Assembly: GCA_047967505.1 (NCBI GenBank)
Contig: CM106539.1
Length of the DNA: 64,000 bases
Reading direction: 5' to 3' (one strand)
From: Dipteris shenzhenensis
Lineage: Eukaryota; Polypodiophyta; Polypodiopsida; Gleicheniales
Shown: positions 1 to 11,960 of the stretch, piece after piece
Numbering within the stretch: position 1 is the stretch's first letter
Layout of the letters: each line of letters begins with the position of its first letter
Position numbers and translations under genes: made by a program
The notes under the pieces: model-generated
The model's database searches: none
What the model was told of the DNA's origin: nothing
Seen by the model: only the letters and a program-made list of their open reading frames with translations

Positions 1-2199
1 ATCCATCCTTGCCTGCATATCTTTAGTTAATTTTTTTATAAAGACAACTCTTTGGCCCTCTCGAAATTCAAGTCTCGCTTGATTCTTTAAACATTTTTTA
101 TGGCCCTGCCCAAATTTCGTTGACCCTTTTTGAAGTGGTTCTTCTAGAACAAATCCTCCTTCTATAAGAATATGCAACTCTTCCAAGCTGATATTAGTTC
201 CTTCAGCAACCTTCCACTTTGCTCGCACTAGTTCTTACAATGCCTTAATTGCTATTGTTGGATTCCAAGAGTCACTGAACCAAATCATTTGTGACTTTAC
301 ACCTATCGGTGTTCTAATCCTCCCAAAAAATGAAGGTGCAGGGACTCCCAAAACTAATTTTCTTCCGTTTGAGTCAATTAGCTTGTTACACTTCCCCCCC
401 CTCCTTCGATGTAGATATCCTTGGTAGTAGACTTGACTCCCTACCTATGTACGTTGAATCGCCCACTTTGTCTGATGTATTTGCACCTCTGCCACACCCT
501 GTTCACAACCATCAAGATTGTTATTGTCAATTACAACTGAACATGAATGTCTTTTTCTTAGCACTGGTGTGCTAACTATTTGATACTCAGGTTTGTGGGA
601 GTCATCTTTATGGATTGCAAAGGATGGACTTTGGTCTTTTCTTTCGCACTTTTCTAATATCTCCAAGGTCAATCCCACCTTCGTGTGCTGCTCCAAGTTT
701 TCTAGCCACATCATTTGTAAGGTCAATGAAATTTCTTTTCGAATAGGATTGTTTACTCCACATAGATCCTCTTCTTCTCAGTTTTTGCACTGTCGGACCT
801 TTACCAATATGTTTGCCTCTCATGTAGGATCCTTGTTTACTACTTTACAAGATTGCTATAGTCATGTTACTGATGCATGCATCATACAAGGACACATACT
901 TGATGCCATTGTTTGTGCTCAACCAACTACCATGGATTGATTCACACAGGTTAGTCCTAGGAACAAGGTAATGTTCTTCAGCCTCCATCTCCTACACAAG
1001 AATAAGAAATCAACTTTGGTAAGGAGGAAGTAGTGATGCAAAATTTTAATGGATTAACAATGTTAAAATTTTCAAGTCACTCACTTTCAAAATGTATTCT
1101 CCCCAGTGGTAAACTCTTGAGTGCCACCACATAAGCCATGTCTGAATAAAGTGGGTGTTGCCTTTGATTGCATGACGATTTTCAAGCCATTCACACAATG
1201 ATTTGAATGCATGCATGGCAACCTCCTTGGTTGGACAATTCTTCCATTGTCTACATCTCATCTTGAACTCCTCTTGGTCATGAGGTGGGATGCATTTTGT
1301 AGCATGCTTATGAAGATTATCCTCCCAATGCCACAAACAAGTGCGCTCCTTTCCCAACATCACATTCTCTGGGCCCCCATTAAAGAAATCCTAACAAGCC
1401 TCCAATTTGCCTGAGCTTCATCCCCCATAAAACCATGAAACTCTACTATATGAAAACCCTCTCTCTACATGACTTGGTTCAACAATTCCCAAAATATCAC
1501 GTGACTCTCTGTGTCCTCACCTTTGAAATCCCCAATGGCTATTGTTTGGAGTTCTTGAAGATGAGGGTTGTAAATATGGCAAGCCATGGTTGACCAACCT
1601 TGAATCCTCTTCACATGATCAAAGCAAACCCAGCACTGCCCAAGCTCTCCATTGGGTTGCATCTTGTTGACTAGGTCCACACCAGAACCAACCCTTTGTA
1701 GACATCTTGAAAATGTGGCATCTATTGAAGGATGAAAAAGATAACTGTCCCAAGAAAACAATACTTTGGATGTATTCGTATCTACTCCTTGAGTTCAATT
1801 CCAAAATATTGTCAAGGCTTTGTTCACCTCCATCCTTTTGTTCCTCCACATCCTTCTTCCATCTAGACACCCTACACATAGGAACAAAAGAGAACTATGC
1901 ATTCAAGAAGAAGAGTAATGAAAAAGTATTGAACACCTTACCTCTTATTGTCAAGCAAAGGCTCCATCTTTTTTAGCAAACGAATCTAGTTTAGTGTCAG
2001 TCAAGAGATTGGATTATTCATTGTTTGGAATGATAGCTTCCAATACCATCTCTTCAGCCACCATCTTTTGCAAAGCCTTAAGCCTAGAAGGATGCTTACT
2101 TTCCACCATTTTAGAAATTTTTCCTTTCAACCCCTCCAACTCACTCCTAAATGATCCCTCCACCGCCAACATTACCTTGTTCAACTCATCAACCACCAT
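1..2199 (-). pseudogene. DDE-type (MULE-like) transposase-like protein, decayed
   Basis: Read on the minus strand, this stretch gives a single protein in pieces across several frames. A charged helical N-terminal part lies at 2199-2014. The core at 1761-1465 contains TMACHIYNP and IGDFKGEDTE. A shifted frame near 1440-1405 carries GFMGDEAQANW. The piece at 1363-1046 has KERTCLWHWEDNL, CRQWKNCPTKE and LCEWLENR. The piece at 955-760 has TNLCESIHGSWL and YVSLYDACI, followed by basic sequence down to base 1, so the C-terminus may run off the window. The pattern of an acidic core, an ERTC..HW block and an ESIHGSW block matches a transposase-like family I remember from plants and animals; family naming is from memory. 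Several frameshifts and an in-frame TAA near 868 show it is dead. No terminal inverted repeats were found because the element start is outside the window or unclear. Confidence 0.5.
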
Positions 2200-2878
2200 T
2201 TCAACCTAGGATCTATGGTCTAGCTGTCTGCCATGACACCAGGCAACAAATACATAATAATATTGACCAACTATCTAACAAGGTTGTAAGGCCGCCGACA
2301 CAAAACCCACCCAATGCCCATTTTTGGAGTCTGGAGATCCGTGGATTGGCTCACATCACAAGCCCTTCTATTCACGTGCCGTTCATTTTAAAGGGTGGGG
2401 ATTCCCAATTCCTACGAGTCATGACCACCGTAATAGCAAGGCCAGCTCCGGAGTCCGAATTCTCAACAAGGCCAAATCGGCCACGTACAACCCCTTATTA
2501 ACTCATTAAGTTTGAGGCTAACGAGCCGTTTGAGTCCAGGGCCCAGAACATTAAAACTTGGTATACATGGAATGCGCACAGCTCCTTTGCCGTGCCGTAC
2601 TTCTTCTCTTCTGTCTCGCTTGTCATTGCTCGCTTCTCTTCTCTTGTGATGGTTCTAGGCTTCTAGCGTCCATCTACTTAGTTGTTACGATATTCAACGA
2701 ATGCAATCAATGACTACCTCACAACTTGAACAACAACTGAAGGGAGATAATTCAAGGCTGTTCCTGGGGATTCAGTCGTGCCAGAGCGGTTCAATAAAAT
2801 TCAAGCACTTGTTCCTTTTGAAACTTAAGAAACATCAAGTAATAATCATTAACAGTGGAGGTGTATAAACCTGGAAGC
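2200..2878. other. No gene recognised
   Basis: Short overlapping open frames only. I see no domain, repeat or RNA gene. It separates the transposase remnant from the helical-domain gene piece and could hold promoter sequence of either. Confidence 0.4.
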
Positions 2879-3560
2879 CTAGTGAGAGGAGACCATTTTG
2901 AGGCATGCTATTGTACTGCGTACAATCACGAATGTCGCACTCCTTAAGTTCTCACGATGCTCATCGTCATTAATTTCACCGTCATCTTTGTGAAGTTGCA
3001 GCACATACTTGGCGAGATCTCGCATCTCTTTTAACAGATCTATGCATTTTTCACGATTTTCATAGTTTAGTTTTTGTTGTCTCAAAATGTATGCCACCAT
3101 TGATAGTGCAGTAGCGGTCCAATGGAGATTTCTGGCAGCTCCCAGCACATTTGATAATACTTTGGCCATGGCTCCCGTTAAAAAATCGTGTACTTGTGGG
3201 AAATTTGTTTGCCACTGATGATTTTCAAAAGAGTTCGAATCCGATGACCGTGTACAACAAATGTGGAGCAGAAAAGGCCGATGACCAAATATCTACAACC
3301 GTATTATCAAGCAAAGACTAAGCACGCGCACCTTGCCCTTTGCTTTTTCCATGTTATCGACAATCTCGCTCATGATTCTTGATACAAAATCCAGGGTATG
3401 CTGGACAGCCTCTCGTATATTGAGGGGTGTCGATGGTTCACCTTTTTCAAAACTAGAAATGGCCTGCAAAAGTTCTTGAGAGGGTCATTCAAGGAGTCTC
3501 CAAATTGTGAAACAAAGTAGAACATCCTCCTCAACAACACCGTCACCTTGAACCTCACTA
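2879..3560 (-). pseudogene. Two-exon fragment of a helical-bundle protein, possibly an NLR or MLKL-type N-terminal domain
   Basis: The upstream exon lies at about 3560-3322 and the downstream exon at about 3177-2879 on the minus strand. The first reads FVSQFGDSLNDPLK, then after a one-base frameshift ELLQAISSFEKGEPSTPLN and VQHTLDFVSRIMSEIVDNME, ending at a plausible AAG/GTGCGC donor. The second begins near MAKVLSNVLGAARN and continues with YILRQQKLNYENREKC, LLKEMRDLAKYVLQL and IVRSTIACLKMVSSH, then a stop. Regular amphipathic helices and the block N-x-x-x-C-x-x-L-L-x-x-[MV] recall the four-helix N-terminal domains of plant MLKL proteins and some NLRs; this is inference from pattern only. No nucleotide-binding or LRR domain follows in this strand. 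The frameshift argues for a pseudogene or a remnant exon pair. Confidence 0.35.
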
Positions 3561-3817
3561 CAGCCCTACTCCTCTCGCTTGCTGCTCCTCGGCTATCACA
3601 TTCAGTATTGATGCATGCACTCCCTTGCTTGCGACACCTCGAGATACACTATGCTTGTGTTCTCTCCTTCTCTCACCTCTTGTTTGTTTAGCCTCTCGTG
3701 GATAAGAACTCTCATGGAAGAGTGCCCAACACTCCTTTGATGCTTTGCACAAATTCCGCCCTTCTCTCGTCTCCGGCGTCTTGCGTCTTACTTATCTGTT
3801 TGCACCCCAGTGTCTAG

Positions 3818-3960
3818 ATGCTCAGAGAGATCACTGCCACTTGCTTCTTCAACCTCACAAACGCTCAATACTTGTCTCTCTCTGGAAATCAAATCAATGA
3901 CTCGCTTCCAAACAACATCTCGGCCAGCTCTTTCCAACAACTACAGTTTATAGACTTGGT
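3818..3960 (+). pseudogene. Leucine-rich repeat fragment (receptor-like protein type)
   Basis: The plus-strand frame reads FFNLTNAQYLSLSGNQIND, SLPNNISASSFQQLQFIDL. This fits one and a half plant extracellular LRR units, in which L-x-x-L-x-L-x-x-N-x-[IL] is followed by a LP..I/F turn. The homology stops abruptly at about 3960, after which the frame runs into unrelated hydrophobic sequence. There is no kinase, signal peptide or further repeat, so it is an isolated exon scrap. It lies close to, but on the opposite strand from, the helical-domain pieces at 2.9-3.6 kb. Confidence 0.45.
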
Positions 3961-4199
3961 CTCTAAGCTCTACTACATAGCACCGGTCTATAAGGCGAGC
4001 TCTCTATTCTTATTTGTGCTATTTGGCCACCTCCTCTGTTCTTTTCAAGCTCTCTCTGGTAAGGCTTCTCTCTTCAAGTTGTTTCTGTGTGCTATGTGAC
4101 CGCCTCCTCTTCTTTTCAAGCTCGACTATTAAGGCTCCCTCTTTTGATTTCAAGCTTCTATCTCCCCTATTCCGCCAGTGGAATAGGGGAGAGACTAGA

Positions 4200-5270
4200 C
4201 ATTAAGAGGACTCTTCATTTCCAATCTTCTTTTCAAATTAGTGCTAAGAACTAGTGCAACTCGTCATAATTAGGGGCAAGTCACGTATGCAAGCAGCAGG
4301 GGTGATATTATTTTTTGGCCTTCGGGTCTCTCTCTAGATGCATTTTTTGATCTCTAAGTTCGTGGCAATTTATCCATTCTCTCTACCAAATTCTTTGTTT
4401 TTTAATCTCTAACTTAGGGCATCTTTGGTTCCAAAATCTGTTTCACAGTTGGGTTGCTCTTTCATCCCCTATTGGGGTACGAGTCGTCTCGCAATTTTTT
4501 TTTGTGTGCGTCATTTTTGCTCTTCGACAGACAGGTGTGTCGTTGAGTTGGCAAGCAAAGCATTGACTTTAGCCACAACACAGAGACTAGTGCAGGCCGA
4601 CTGCTTCACCTTTCGCAAGGCTACAATCAACAATAAGCTTCAACAAGAGAAGCAATCTTCCAAGCAGCTGCAAACATAAGTAGCGCCAACTACCGGCAGC
4701 AGCAATGCCCGCACTTGTTAACTTCCACTAACGAGCTCCAATGTCAAGGGTAGCTTCATCGACCTTCTACATCTACTATGAGGAGCTCCAACATCAACAG
4801 GAGACTCCAGCAAGAGGCGACTACATAGCTAGCAAACTCGACTTCAACAACTAAGGCATCGACCCTCAAGGCATCTTAAGCGATGCCTTCTCAATGATGT
4901 AATCTACACAAATCCTTCCACCTGGCTTCAACAACAGTGACTATCCACATACCATCACTCCAACTAGTGCTGTATTCAACTAGCATGCCTTAGACCTGAC
5001 TGCAGACCCACCCGCAACCAAACGGGCATCTACTTCAACACTTCAGCAAGGCAACACACAGGTGTCTCCTATAGCCATCCTAAACCAAAGGACTATGGCC
5101 ATCTCCACAACCCTGACTACTCGCACTTAGCTCCTACAACTACAAGGTGGAGTCCATAACAGCAGGCAATACAACAACATGTTCAACAAGGCCTTCAATT
5201 TGCAGCTTCATCAACACGACCTTTACAGCTCTGCATTTATGCTCTTCAACAGACAAGTGTGTTGAGCCTC
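4200..5270. other. No gene recognised; CAACA-rich sequence
   Basis: The stretch is rich in CAACA/CTACA words (about 4560-5230), which makes spurious Thr/Asn/Ser-rich frames. No domain is visible. It lies between the first and second copies of the hairpin repeat. Confidence 0.3.
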
Positions 5271-5838
5271 TCTCTCCCCCCATTCCGCTAGCAATATAGG
5301 GGATTTGCTTTTGGGCCACTTGTTTCCTTCGAAAATGTAGTGCATTCGGCAGTGTGGATACTTCAAGTGGATTAAAGTGTTTTATCTTTTGAAGGTCGTA
5401 TTCGATAATTCCGCTATCGACTTGTGTACGAACTTCTATGTAGATTGGACATCGAACAGTATACAAGCAAAGCGCCACAATGTTGATGAAGTTGGTTGTG
5501 AATGTATAATTACCAGATGTAGCAAAAGCCATGCACATAGAGCCGTTCCAAAGCTGAGTCCGAGGGCATGATCACAAGGGCATGCATGAACTAAGCGTAG
5601 ATGAGCTTGGGCATGCATGAACTAGGCATCCATGAGCAAAGGAGCCATGATCTTGGGCATCCATGAGCTAAGCAGATAGGCCACTATTCTTTTTTCATGA
5701 AGGCCTCCCTTCCATATTCCGCTAGCGGAATAGGGGGAGAGGCTATGTAGCATAGTGGGCAGCCATGAGTAAAGCATATGGGCAACCATGAGATACAAGG
5801 TCTCTCGAGACCATATTTAATGGTAGGGAGGCCATCCA

Positions 5839-6335
5839 AGTGATCTTCAACATGCTTGGATGTTTGAGATGCAAGGTCTCTCCCATATCTTAATGAAGCC
5901 TTTCCCCCTATTCCGCCAGCGGAATAGGGTGGGCAGGGCATCAAGGATGCATAATGTTTGCATAGTAGGGAGGACACATTCATTACAATGTGTTGTGTAG
6001 GAAGCAAGAACACTAAAATGGTGTTGCCTCTCACCTATTCCGCCGGCAAAATAGGGGAGGGAGGCCATCAACTTGAAGCCCGGTTGGACATTACCAGATG
6101 CACTAGCCAGATGTGATGCAGCCTCCAAGTGATGTAGTGTTGCCTCTCCCCCTATTCCACTAGCAAAATATGGTAGGGAGGCCATCAACTTGAAGCTTCC
6201 AAGTGATCTTCAATATTCTTGGATGCTTGAGATGCAAGGAGCAATCTCATGGCAATCGCCTAATCCATCAACTTGAAGCTTTGACATAGCTTCCAAGTGA
6301 TCTTCTACATGCTTGGATGCTTGAGATGCAAGGAT
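5839..6335. repeat. Three copies of a 36-bp repeat interleaved with hairpins
   Basis: Copies lie at about 5841-5876, 6204-6240 and 6298-6333. Each has the form GATCTTC-A-AT-CTTGGATG then TTTGAGATGCAAGG, preceded by CCAAGTGA. With the hairpin cores they form a loose higher-order array preceded by GGAGGCCATC. Confidence 0.65.
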
Positions 6336-6548
6336 ACTAATGGCAATAAGGGACTTAACATTCTCCATTTTCTTATATTCATTTCATTAAAAGATGCATT
6401 CCTTTCATAAAAAAGATGCTTTATTTTATCAAATGCATTCAAAAAACTAGGGAATTCCTATCAAGTGCATTCCAAAAGCTATGCAATCCCCTATTCTGCC
6501 AACAGAATAGGGGGAGAGTGACATTAAGAGGTGAACAATTGCTCATGA

Positions 6549-6637
6549 CCCCCTATTCTTAATAGGGGGATAGGTTTGGTGAAATTCTTTTTCAACCCCC
6601 TATTCTTAATAGGGGGATAGGTTTGGTGAAATTCTTT
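6549..6637. repeat. Two tandem 47-bp units carrying a hairpin
   Basis: Two nearly identical units start at 6549 and 6596. Each contains CCCCCTATTCTTAATAGGGGG followed by ATAGGTTTGGTGAAATTCTT. They are the only copies of the hairpin family that are arranged in tandem. Confidence 0.8.
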
Positions 6638-7214
6638 CTAAGCACAGTGCCACATCATCACTGCATGTGACTCACAGTGACACATCATCATTGAGCACCA
6701 TTTGCACTCCTTTTGCCCCTCCACCTAGATCAAGTCGTATCTCTTGATCCAGGAAGAATTTGAGGGTGCTCCAAAAAGGAAAGTCGCTCGTTTTTTTGTG
6801 CTCTACGCGCTCATCACATCATGTGCACATTTCGGTGCAAGTTACACTCACATTTGAGCCTCGCTGACAAAACCACTTCCTTCACGCACATTTGCCTCTA
6901 CATCGACGCATCTGACCCAGCACTTAAAAAGAACAAAAGAAAAGGAATTATTTGCTGCTCTTTCATCGATCGACGGTTGGTTTAGATCTAGATCAGAGTA
7001 GACTAGATCGCCATAGAGGGGACGCTTTGAATTCCCCAAGTTGCCAATCTAAGCCATGCCCGAAATTCCCGACTAGTACCTATTCAGAGTTAGTCCATAC
7101 GCTCACATCTGATTTCACATCATTACATTACCTGAAACCTTACGTTCATCAATTCAGTGAGCAGACTTCAGAGTTCAGAGGCATTGTAGATTGATTCAGT
7201 GGGCAGATATCATT

Positions 7215-7345
7215 TGATTTCACACACACATGCCACCATTGTAAAGCCTATTTGGCTATCTCACGGCATCGTGCACATCATTTTTTTAGCCTTGTAAAGC
7301 CTCTTGGCTATTCCCGGCATCATTGCCACAAGCCTTGTAACACAG
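7215..7345 (+). repeat. Imperfect tandem duplication upstream of the gag fragment
   Basis: Two related segments carry TTGTAAAGCC, TTGGCTAT and CGGCATC, then CACA..., at about 7237-7290 and 7290-7345. They may belong to a damaged LTR of the copia fragment that follows. Confidence 0.45.
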
Positions 7346-7473
7346 ATCAGATCTTATATACTGTAGTTCTATCTTCACCGATGGTACAAAGATTTCACTT
7401 GGCATCTTCAGTGTATTTGCAGTTGATTCATACAGAGTTTTCCAGGACACTTTTTGAGTACATTGTTTGCACC

Positions 7474-7809
7474 ATGTCGACTAGCAACCTCAATCTGGAG
7501 GCATCTGCTAAGTTAGACAACTCCAATTATGGTACATGGAAATACCGAATGGAGACCATTCTTGTGCTTCAGGACAAATGGGAGTATGCCGATGGATCTA
7601 TACCTAGACCATTGGCCGATCCAGCCCTCAGTAGCTCTACTCCATCTGTTGTCACAGCACCAGCAATAGGATCTACATCAGGATCTACATCTACACAAAC
7701 AATTTCCGCACCAGTAGCAGATCCTGCCATTGCCCGAGCTCAAGCAGAATGGGATAAGAAAGACAAGTCTTCATTAACCTATCAAAGCTTAGTAGTGGAG
7801 GTGAGGTGA
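7474..7809 (+). pseudogene. Ty1/copia gag N-terminal fragment
   Basis: The ATG at 7474 sits in a CACCATG context and begins MSTSNLNLEASAKLDNSNYG, followed by TWKYRMETILVLQDKWEY. This is the usual start of plant copia Gag (DUF4219/UBN2 region: L-D-x-x-N-Y-x-x-W...M). A Ser/Thr/Pro-rich linker follows, then QAEWDKKDKSS, which normally precedes the UBN2 core. The frame ends at 7809 and no protease, integrase or reverse transcriptase follows, so only about 110 residues survive. The longer frame that starts at 7252 reads upstream non-coding sequence. Function: the nucleocapsid part of a virus-like particle in the cytoplasm, now lost. Confidence 0.65.
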
Positions 7810-9230
7810 TGAGTGACTTGATCCTTTGTTCTTACTACATCATCACTCGACATTGTAGCCCATGGTGAGCTGAGTGGTTCTAAGCATTCCCACAGCTTCT
7901 TGATATTGGTTTGATGTTGCCTTGTGCTTCATTTGTGATTCAGCATATGACACCCTCAAGCTTTCCAACTTTGTTTTTGTATGTTGCTACCGTTTCTAGG
8001 AGATTGACCAGGTTGTGATAGAATTCATAGGCACCCTTGACAACATTGTTGTGTTTGTGACTTTTGTGATATAGTGCTTGGGGAGCATTATTATATGCTA
8101 CACTATTCAAATAACTTCTAGACCAAAAAATTCAAGGCGAATTTGCTAAAATGACATTTTGGGGTGGGGACCCTGCCCCCAAGGGGGTTCCGCAAACACC
8201 CATTTAGGAAACGCTTTCTCTAATGGAAACAAAGTTCCAACCATTCAAGTACTAATAACTAAAGGCACTGTATCATCAAAATAGAACAAGGGGTCTATCC
8301 CCTCATAGTACCTGCCTCAGAGGCAAGAGTAGAGACACTTCCTATGGAGGGTATGGGAGGAATTTAAGTGACTCCTCATCCTGTGTTGATGTATTCTTGG
8401 CACCTGTTGGGATTGGTTGATGGCATCTATGATAGCTTCAATTTTTGGGTCTAGTGTGCTCACCCCCATTTGTGTGCACTATTGGGCCACCTTATTGCTT
8501 GAAATATACCCTTGCGACTATTAAAAACCCCTTAACTTGATGAATCTATTGTAGTGGGCATTGCTCAACACTGGTTTGGACTTAGGAGGGCTATCCAAGG
8601 GTACAAGAGGGACCTTGAACACTTCCACGAGACATTTGTTGAGGTGGAAATGTCTAGTACCGATGGTGGAGAGAATATGGTCTTCCATGTCATATGGCTC
8701 GAGCAACTCTTCTACTACTTCAGTGTTCCAAACCTCTTGCTAAGGCAGATTAGAGAACGTGCATAGATAATTCTTTTCAACATATGCTGAGTGGTATCTA
8801 GATACCCAATTGGATGGGGAGCTAACATTTTTAGAGTTGTTCTATGATGCTTAGTGGGTTGCCCCTCATGTGTGAAAGAAGGTGTAATGAAGCCATAACA
8901 GGAACCAGGATGGAGATGTAAAGGATGTAGAAGACAATAGAGGGTTAGAGATGAGGATAAGGGCACATAGAGCTTAAATAACTTGAAAAAACACTGTCAA
9001 GTACTACCCAAAAGAGTTGGAAGGGACCTTGAAATCTACATGCAACATTTAATCATTGGCAAAGATGCACTGTCAAAATTACTGCTGCATGTGATGGCTT
9101 AGCTAGAGCAATCTCAATGTCCATCCCATGATCAATCCTAGTTAAGTCAAGATTAATAATCCCTTCACCACTTGTAGTTCACCATGCAACTCTGGGCTAC
9201 ACACTATGACCAAAAAAGTTGATGCCTAAT
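7810..9230. other. No gene recognised
   Basis: Short frames in both directions with no domain. A G/C-rich patch (GGGGTGGGGACC then CTGCCCCCAAGGGGG, about 8160-8188) can fold locally. The sequence may be retroelement leader or LTR, but I find no partner copy in the window. Confidence 0.3.
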
Positions 9231-9239
9231 ATGGATTCA

Positions 9240-11960
9240 TTCAGATTTCATTAAACAAATTGGGAGTTACTTAGCCCTACAAATCTACTAGTTGGGTTGT
9301 ACCATTATTGTAGACCTCAATCAATTTGTAAGGTCCATCCCACCCAAGTTTAAGATTGGTCTTTAATGGACCCAACTTATCATTGTATAACAAAACCAGC
9401 ATGCCTTTCTTAAGATGCTTCCACACAATATGCAGAGCATGTGAAGTTTTTCTTCTTCTTTGTATTACCTACTATGACCATGATGCTGGTTGGATGTGCA
9501 AATCATCTAGCTTGTCTAGTTGATGCAATCATCTTTTGATTGCTTTTGGTTCCCAAATCTACTACTCAGCACAGAACCAAAAACTCCAAGGGTACCGCCA
9601 CTTCCAAACCAAAAGCCATCATTGAAAGGATGAGATTTGTAGTACTTTATAAGCCATTTGATTTGGAGTACCTTATAAACCAAAAGCCATCATTGAAAGG
9701 AGTGAGATTTGTAGTACCTTATAAGCCATTTGATATGCCTATAACACAAAATGTAGCTTGGTACCATGAGCTTAGTAGTCAAGGTTTGAAAGACTTCATT
9801 CATGAAATGTATACCATTATCATTACAAATTCAATGGGAGAGCCATATCTACAAAGCATAATATTAAAGAGAAACTTGGTTGTGCTTTGATCTGAGTTGC
9901 CCCCCCATATGGCTTTAGCTTTGGCCCATTTAATAACAGAATTTGTGGCTATTAAAATATACTTATTTTGTGTATATTGAGCCATATTCTTAAAAGGATC
10001 CATATGGTCCAAATGCCATCTTTGGAAAGCTTCCCATCATTGGCTTCACTATATGGCATATGATCCTGGGATCTGTTAACCTTCCTATTTGCTGACAGAC
10101 ATCACATTGGATAGACCAAGCATGTGCATCTTTGAACAAAGTGCTCCACCATAGTCCTTCTTGCAAGGCCTTCTAAGTAGAGAATTCACCAACCAAATTG
10201 TCCTCCAGCTAGTCTAGTATGCTCCTTGTTTTGGTAAGTACTATTTCTAGTCCATGTGGTAGAGCCCATTACCATAGCACTCCATTTGGCCCTTGGCAAT
10301 ACAATAGCTGATCAATCAAACTACTTCCAAGCCTTCAAGTCCAACTATTTGTGCTTATCCTTGGGCATATGTTTGGGGAATTTCCTTATGATAGATACTA
10401 TAGCAATTCATCATAATTGGTTTCTTGAAAGCCAGAGTTAACAAATTTGCATTTGAGAGCTCAGCAATTACTACCTTAGTCTCATTTGAGATAGAAAGTC
10501 ATGATAGACAGTCTGTGCCATAAATGTGATTTTCCTAGCTTGTGAATGATTTTGAAGTTAAACTCTTGCAGCAACCAAAGCATCCATGTAGCCAAGTGTC
10601 CCTATATCACTATTTTATTGATGAAATAGAGCAAGGCTTGGTGATCCACATAGAAGATGAATGGATTTCCAAGCAAATAATGTTGAAAATCTGCAAATTG
10701 TAAACCATCCCAAGAGCCTGACACTTGGTTGTGCACTCGGGAGTTATCATTAGATTGCTTACATAATATACTAGGCAGTATGAACAATTGGGAGGTGTCA
10801 TTAAATTTGTTCGATAATATACTATGTAATCCCATTTCCCATCTAGATGTGCTAGAATAATACCAATGGCATAACCTGAGGCATCCACATGGACATGAAG
10901 ATTGCATCCTAGTTGGGTTGTTTGAGTATGGGTGTCTCCTATGCTCATTTTTTAATTTCATGGAATGCCATAGATAATTCCTCAATCCATTGGAACTTCG
11001 TATCTTTTTTAGTCATTTCATATAATGGAGCTACAATCTTGGCAAAATTCTTCACAAGTCATTTATAAAAGCTGATGAATCCAACAAAGGACCTCAATTG
11101 TGTTAGGTTATCACTCTCTAGCATCTTTTTAATGGCTTTTATTTTGCCTAGCTCAGCCCAAATCCCATCCTGGGAAAGACATGAGTGAGTAACACACCAA
11201 CCTGTACACAAAAAACACTCTAAGCTGGGTTCAAGGAGATCCTTGGTTAGCTTCATCTATCAAACTTTCCATGGTAGAAAAAATGCAAGGAAACTTTCAA
11301 GTAGACTTTAAAATCATCCAAGTACAATGAACTTGGTCAAATAATCTTGGGAACTTTCTACCACGAATCTTTGAAAAGTAGATGGTACATTAAGTAGGCC
11401 AGAGGGCATGACTTTAGTGGCACAAGGTAGTTTTGGATTGATCCTCAGGTGCCATAGAAATTTGACTATACCCATTGTAATCATCCATAAAAAAATACAT
11501 TTCCTGGCTTGCAACCTTGTCAACAAGTATCCATCCATGAATGGAATTGGAAATGGATCTGGCACTGTTTGGGCATTCCACTTCTGGTAGTCAATAGAGA
11601 CTCAAATTTTGCCATTATTTTTGCCCCCGCCATGATGGGAAATAACCAATCAATTTGATAGATTGCGTATATGATCTTGCATGAATGAGCTGGTCCAACT
11701 TGGCTTTTACCTACTCGGCATAATTAGGATTCATTTCATACCTTTGCTGTCGGACTAGCTTGGCATTAGGTACAAGTTGGATGGTGGTAGATTTCTTGGG
11801 GAACTCCCTACAAGTCTGTGTAACTCCATGAGAATACACCTCAACATTGCAAAAATAAAGATTTAATAGCTTAGAGTTGATCATCCAATAAAGGAGCACT
11901 TACCACCACAACTATGCGTGGCTCTTCAAGTGTACCCAAGTTAAGTTCCTAAGTTAGCTC
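9240..11960 (-). mobile_element. Ty3/gypsy pol remnant (RT, RNase H, integrase), minus strand
   Basis: The minus strand carries pol domains in gypsy order. At 11899-11711 is the region before the reverse transcriptase core (LVPNAKLVRQQRYEMNPNYA). At 11565-11314 are PFPIPFMDG, a MDDYNGY-like stretch read partly out of frame, KVMPSGLLNVPSTFQRF, and YLDDF in the adjacent frame. At 11256-11059 is the thumb (SQDGIWAE...LRSFVGFISFYK). RNase H is at 10985-10602 (HVHVDASGYAIGIILA, LLGNPFIFYVDHQAL). The integrase core is at 10012-9800 (MDPFKNMAQYTQNKYILIAT, KFLFNIMLCRYGSP). Many stops and frameshifts make it inactive. I find no LTRs. A related remnant with the same orientation sits at 61.9-63.5 kb. 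Confidence 0.75.
9608..9745. repeat. Tandem duplication of about 73 bp within the gypsy integrase region
   Basis: The segment containing AAAAGCCATCATTGAAAGGA then TGAGATTTGTAGTAC and TATAAGCCATTTGAT occurs twice in a row, with few differences. It lengthens the integrase region of the minus-strand gypsy remnant, so it arose after the element was functional. Confidence 0.75.

Larger units (their letters stand above)
4161..6637. repeat. Cluster of nine dispersed hairpin repeats (CCCCCTATTCCGC core)
   Basis: About 30-bp near-palindromes recur at 4161-4192 (13-bp perfect arms), 5275-5303, 5705-5741 (core TATTCCGCTAGCGGAATA, an 18-bp perfect palindrome), 5904-5933 (11-bp arms, 2-bp loop), 6031-6060, 6143-6180, 6487-6516, 6549-6569 and 6596-6616. 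The shared arm is CCCCTATTCCGC with its complement GCGGAATAGGGG, often extended outward by GCCTCTC and GAGAGGC. Compensating changes occur: in 6487-6516 both arms carry the matching variant CTATTCTG/CAGAATAG. Other copies are degenerate on one arm. The surrounding sequence differs between most copies, so they look inserted or dispersed rather than purely tandem. Confidence 0.75.

Noticed and set aside
5684-6188. Two overlapping minus-strand frames containing PYSAGGIGG and PYFASGIGG
   Set aside because: The repeated peptide is the hairpin repeat translated; the frames exist because each repeat lacks stops.
4161-6637. CRISPR-like array
   Set aside because: Palindromic repeats have irregular spacing, diverged sequence and no cas genes; the context is plant nuclear.
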